Below, piece after piece: positions 5,472 to 5,566 of a DNA stretch of 5,566 nt. Position 1 is the first letter of the stretch; the number at the start of each line of letters is the position of its first letter. Source of the DNA: DATIXD01 sp035518875 (GTDB taxonomy: Bacteria > Pseudomonadota > Gammaproteobacteria > Methylococcales > Methylococcaceae); contig DATIXD010000263.1 of NCBI GenBank assembly GCA_035518875.1, forward strand, positions 1-5,566, written 5' to 3'. The notes under the pieces are model-generated. The model saw nothing but the letters and a program-made list of their open reading frames with translations, made no database searches and was not told the origin of the DNA. The translations under genes and the position numbers were made by a program.

Positions 5472-5566
5472 ATGTCGATGAACCGGATCCAGTTTCAAAA
5501 GGGGCTCTCGCTGAGCAGTTTTATCGAAACTTACGGTACGGAACCCGATTGCGAGCAAGCGCTGTT
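5472..5566 (+). CDS. IS1595-family transposase, N-terminal fragment (runs off window)
   Basis: Only the first 31 codons and two further bases are present. They begin MSMNRIQFQKG and continue through LSSFIETYGTEPDCEQAL. This matches, from memory, the start of IS1595-family transposases (about 300 residues), where a segment of the form F-x-x-x-YG-(T/S)-E-x-x-C-x-x-A precedes a zinc ribbon with CPxC motifs and then the DDE catalytic domain. Such enzymes move their own element by cut and paste with 8-base target duplication. Whether the gene is intact cannot be judged, because the zinc ribbon and DDE parts lie beyond 5566. The start is ATG 5472, with GAGGAG seven bases before it; ATG 5478 is an alternative. 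It lies on the same strand as glgBA but has no functional link to glycogen metabolism. Confidence 0.8.
   Translation, partial: MSMNRIQFQKGLSLSSFIETYGTEPDCEQAL

Larger units (their letters stand above)
5378..5566 (+). mobile_element. Left part of an IS1595-family insertion sequence, cut by the window end
   Basis: The transposase start at 5472 shows that an insertion sequence begins between glgA and the window end. Its left boundary is uncertain. I place it tentatively at GGACTGAACC (5378-5387), because IS1595-family ends commonly start with GG and lie roughly 100 bases before the gene, and because AT-rich CTTGATTA (5370-5377) could be the 8-base target duplication of this family. The right end and second duplication are outside the window, so this cannot be confirmed here. 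Confidence 0.5.

Noticed and set aside
1..5566. CRISPR array, tRNA or rRNA
   Set aside because: No regularly spaced direct repeats and no recognisable tRNA or rRNA sequence were seen on either strand.

Overview
The window holds a two-gene glycogen-synthesis cluster on the + strand: glgB (branching enzyme, 697-2928) followed by glgA (glycogen synthase, start chosen at 3035, ending 5041). Downstream lies the left part of an insertion sequence whose IS1595-type transposase runs off the window (5472-5566). GC-rich coding sequence, a proteobacterial GlgB and the style of the flanking repeats suggest a gammaproteobacterium, possibly of the Methylococcales or Chromatiales. That placement is inference from memory of similar sequences, not a search result.

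Layout. Positions 1-680 contain no convincing gene. They hold a run of inverted repeats (207-346) and two short palindromes (578-594 and 662-673), the second lying just before the glgB ribosome binding site. glgB is complete with all four GH13 catalytic motifs. A 106-base gap separates it from glgA. glgA is complete in its GT5 catalytic part but carries about 177 extra N-terminal residues that are Ala/Pro-rich, nearly free of hydrophobic and aromatic residues, basic first and acidic later. Positions 5042-5377 again lack a convincing gene and contain a long imperfect hairpin (5247-5295) and an 8-bp hairpin (5331-5354).

How the genes work together. GlgA extends alpha-1,4-glucan from ADP-glucose, and GlgB cuts and rejoins these chains as alpha-1,6 branches, so the pair makes branched storage glycogen. 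ADP-glucose supply (glgC) and glycogen breakdown genes are not in this window. Motifs place GlgA nearer the plant SSIII/SSIV and cyanobacterial GlgA2 branch than the E. coli GlgA type.

I see no evidence of a wholly new system. The most unusual item is the GlgA N-terminal extension. The next are the related degenerate repeats that appear to lie on both sides of the glg pair.
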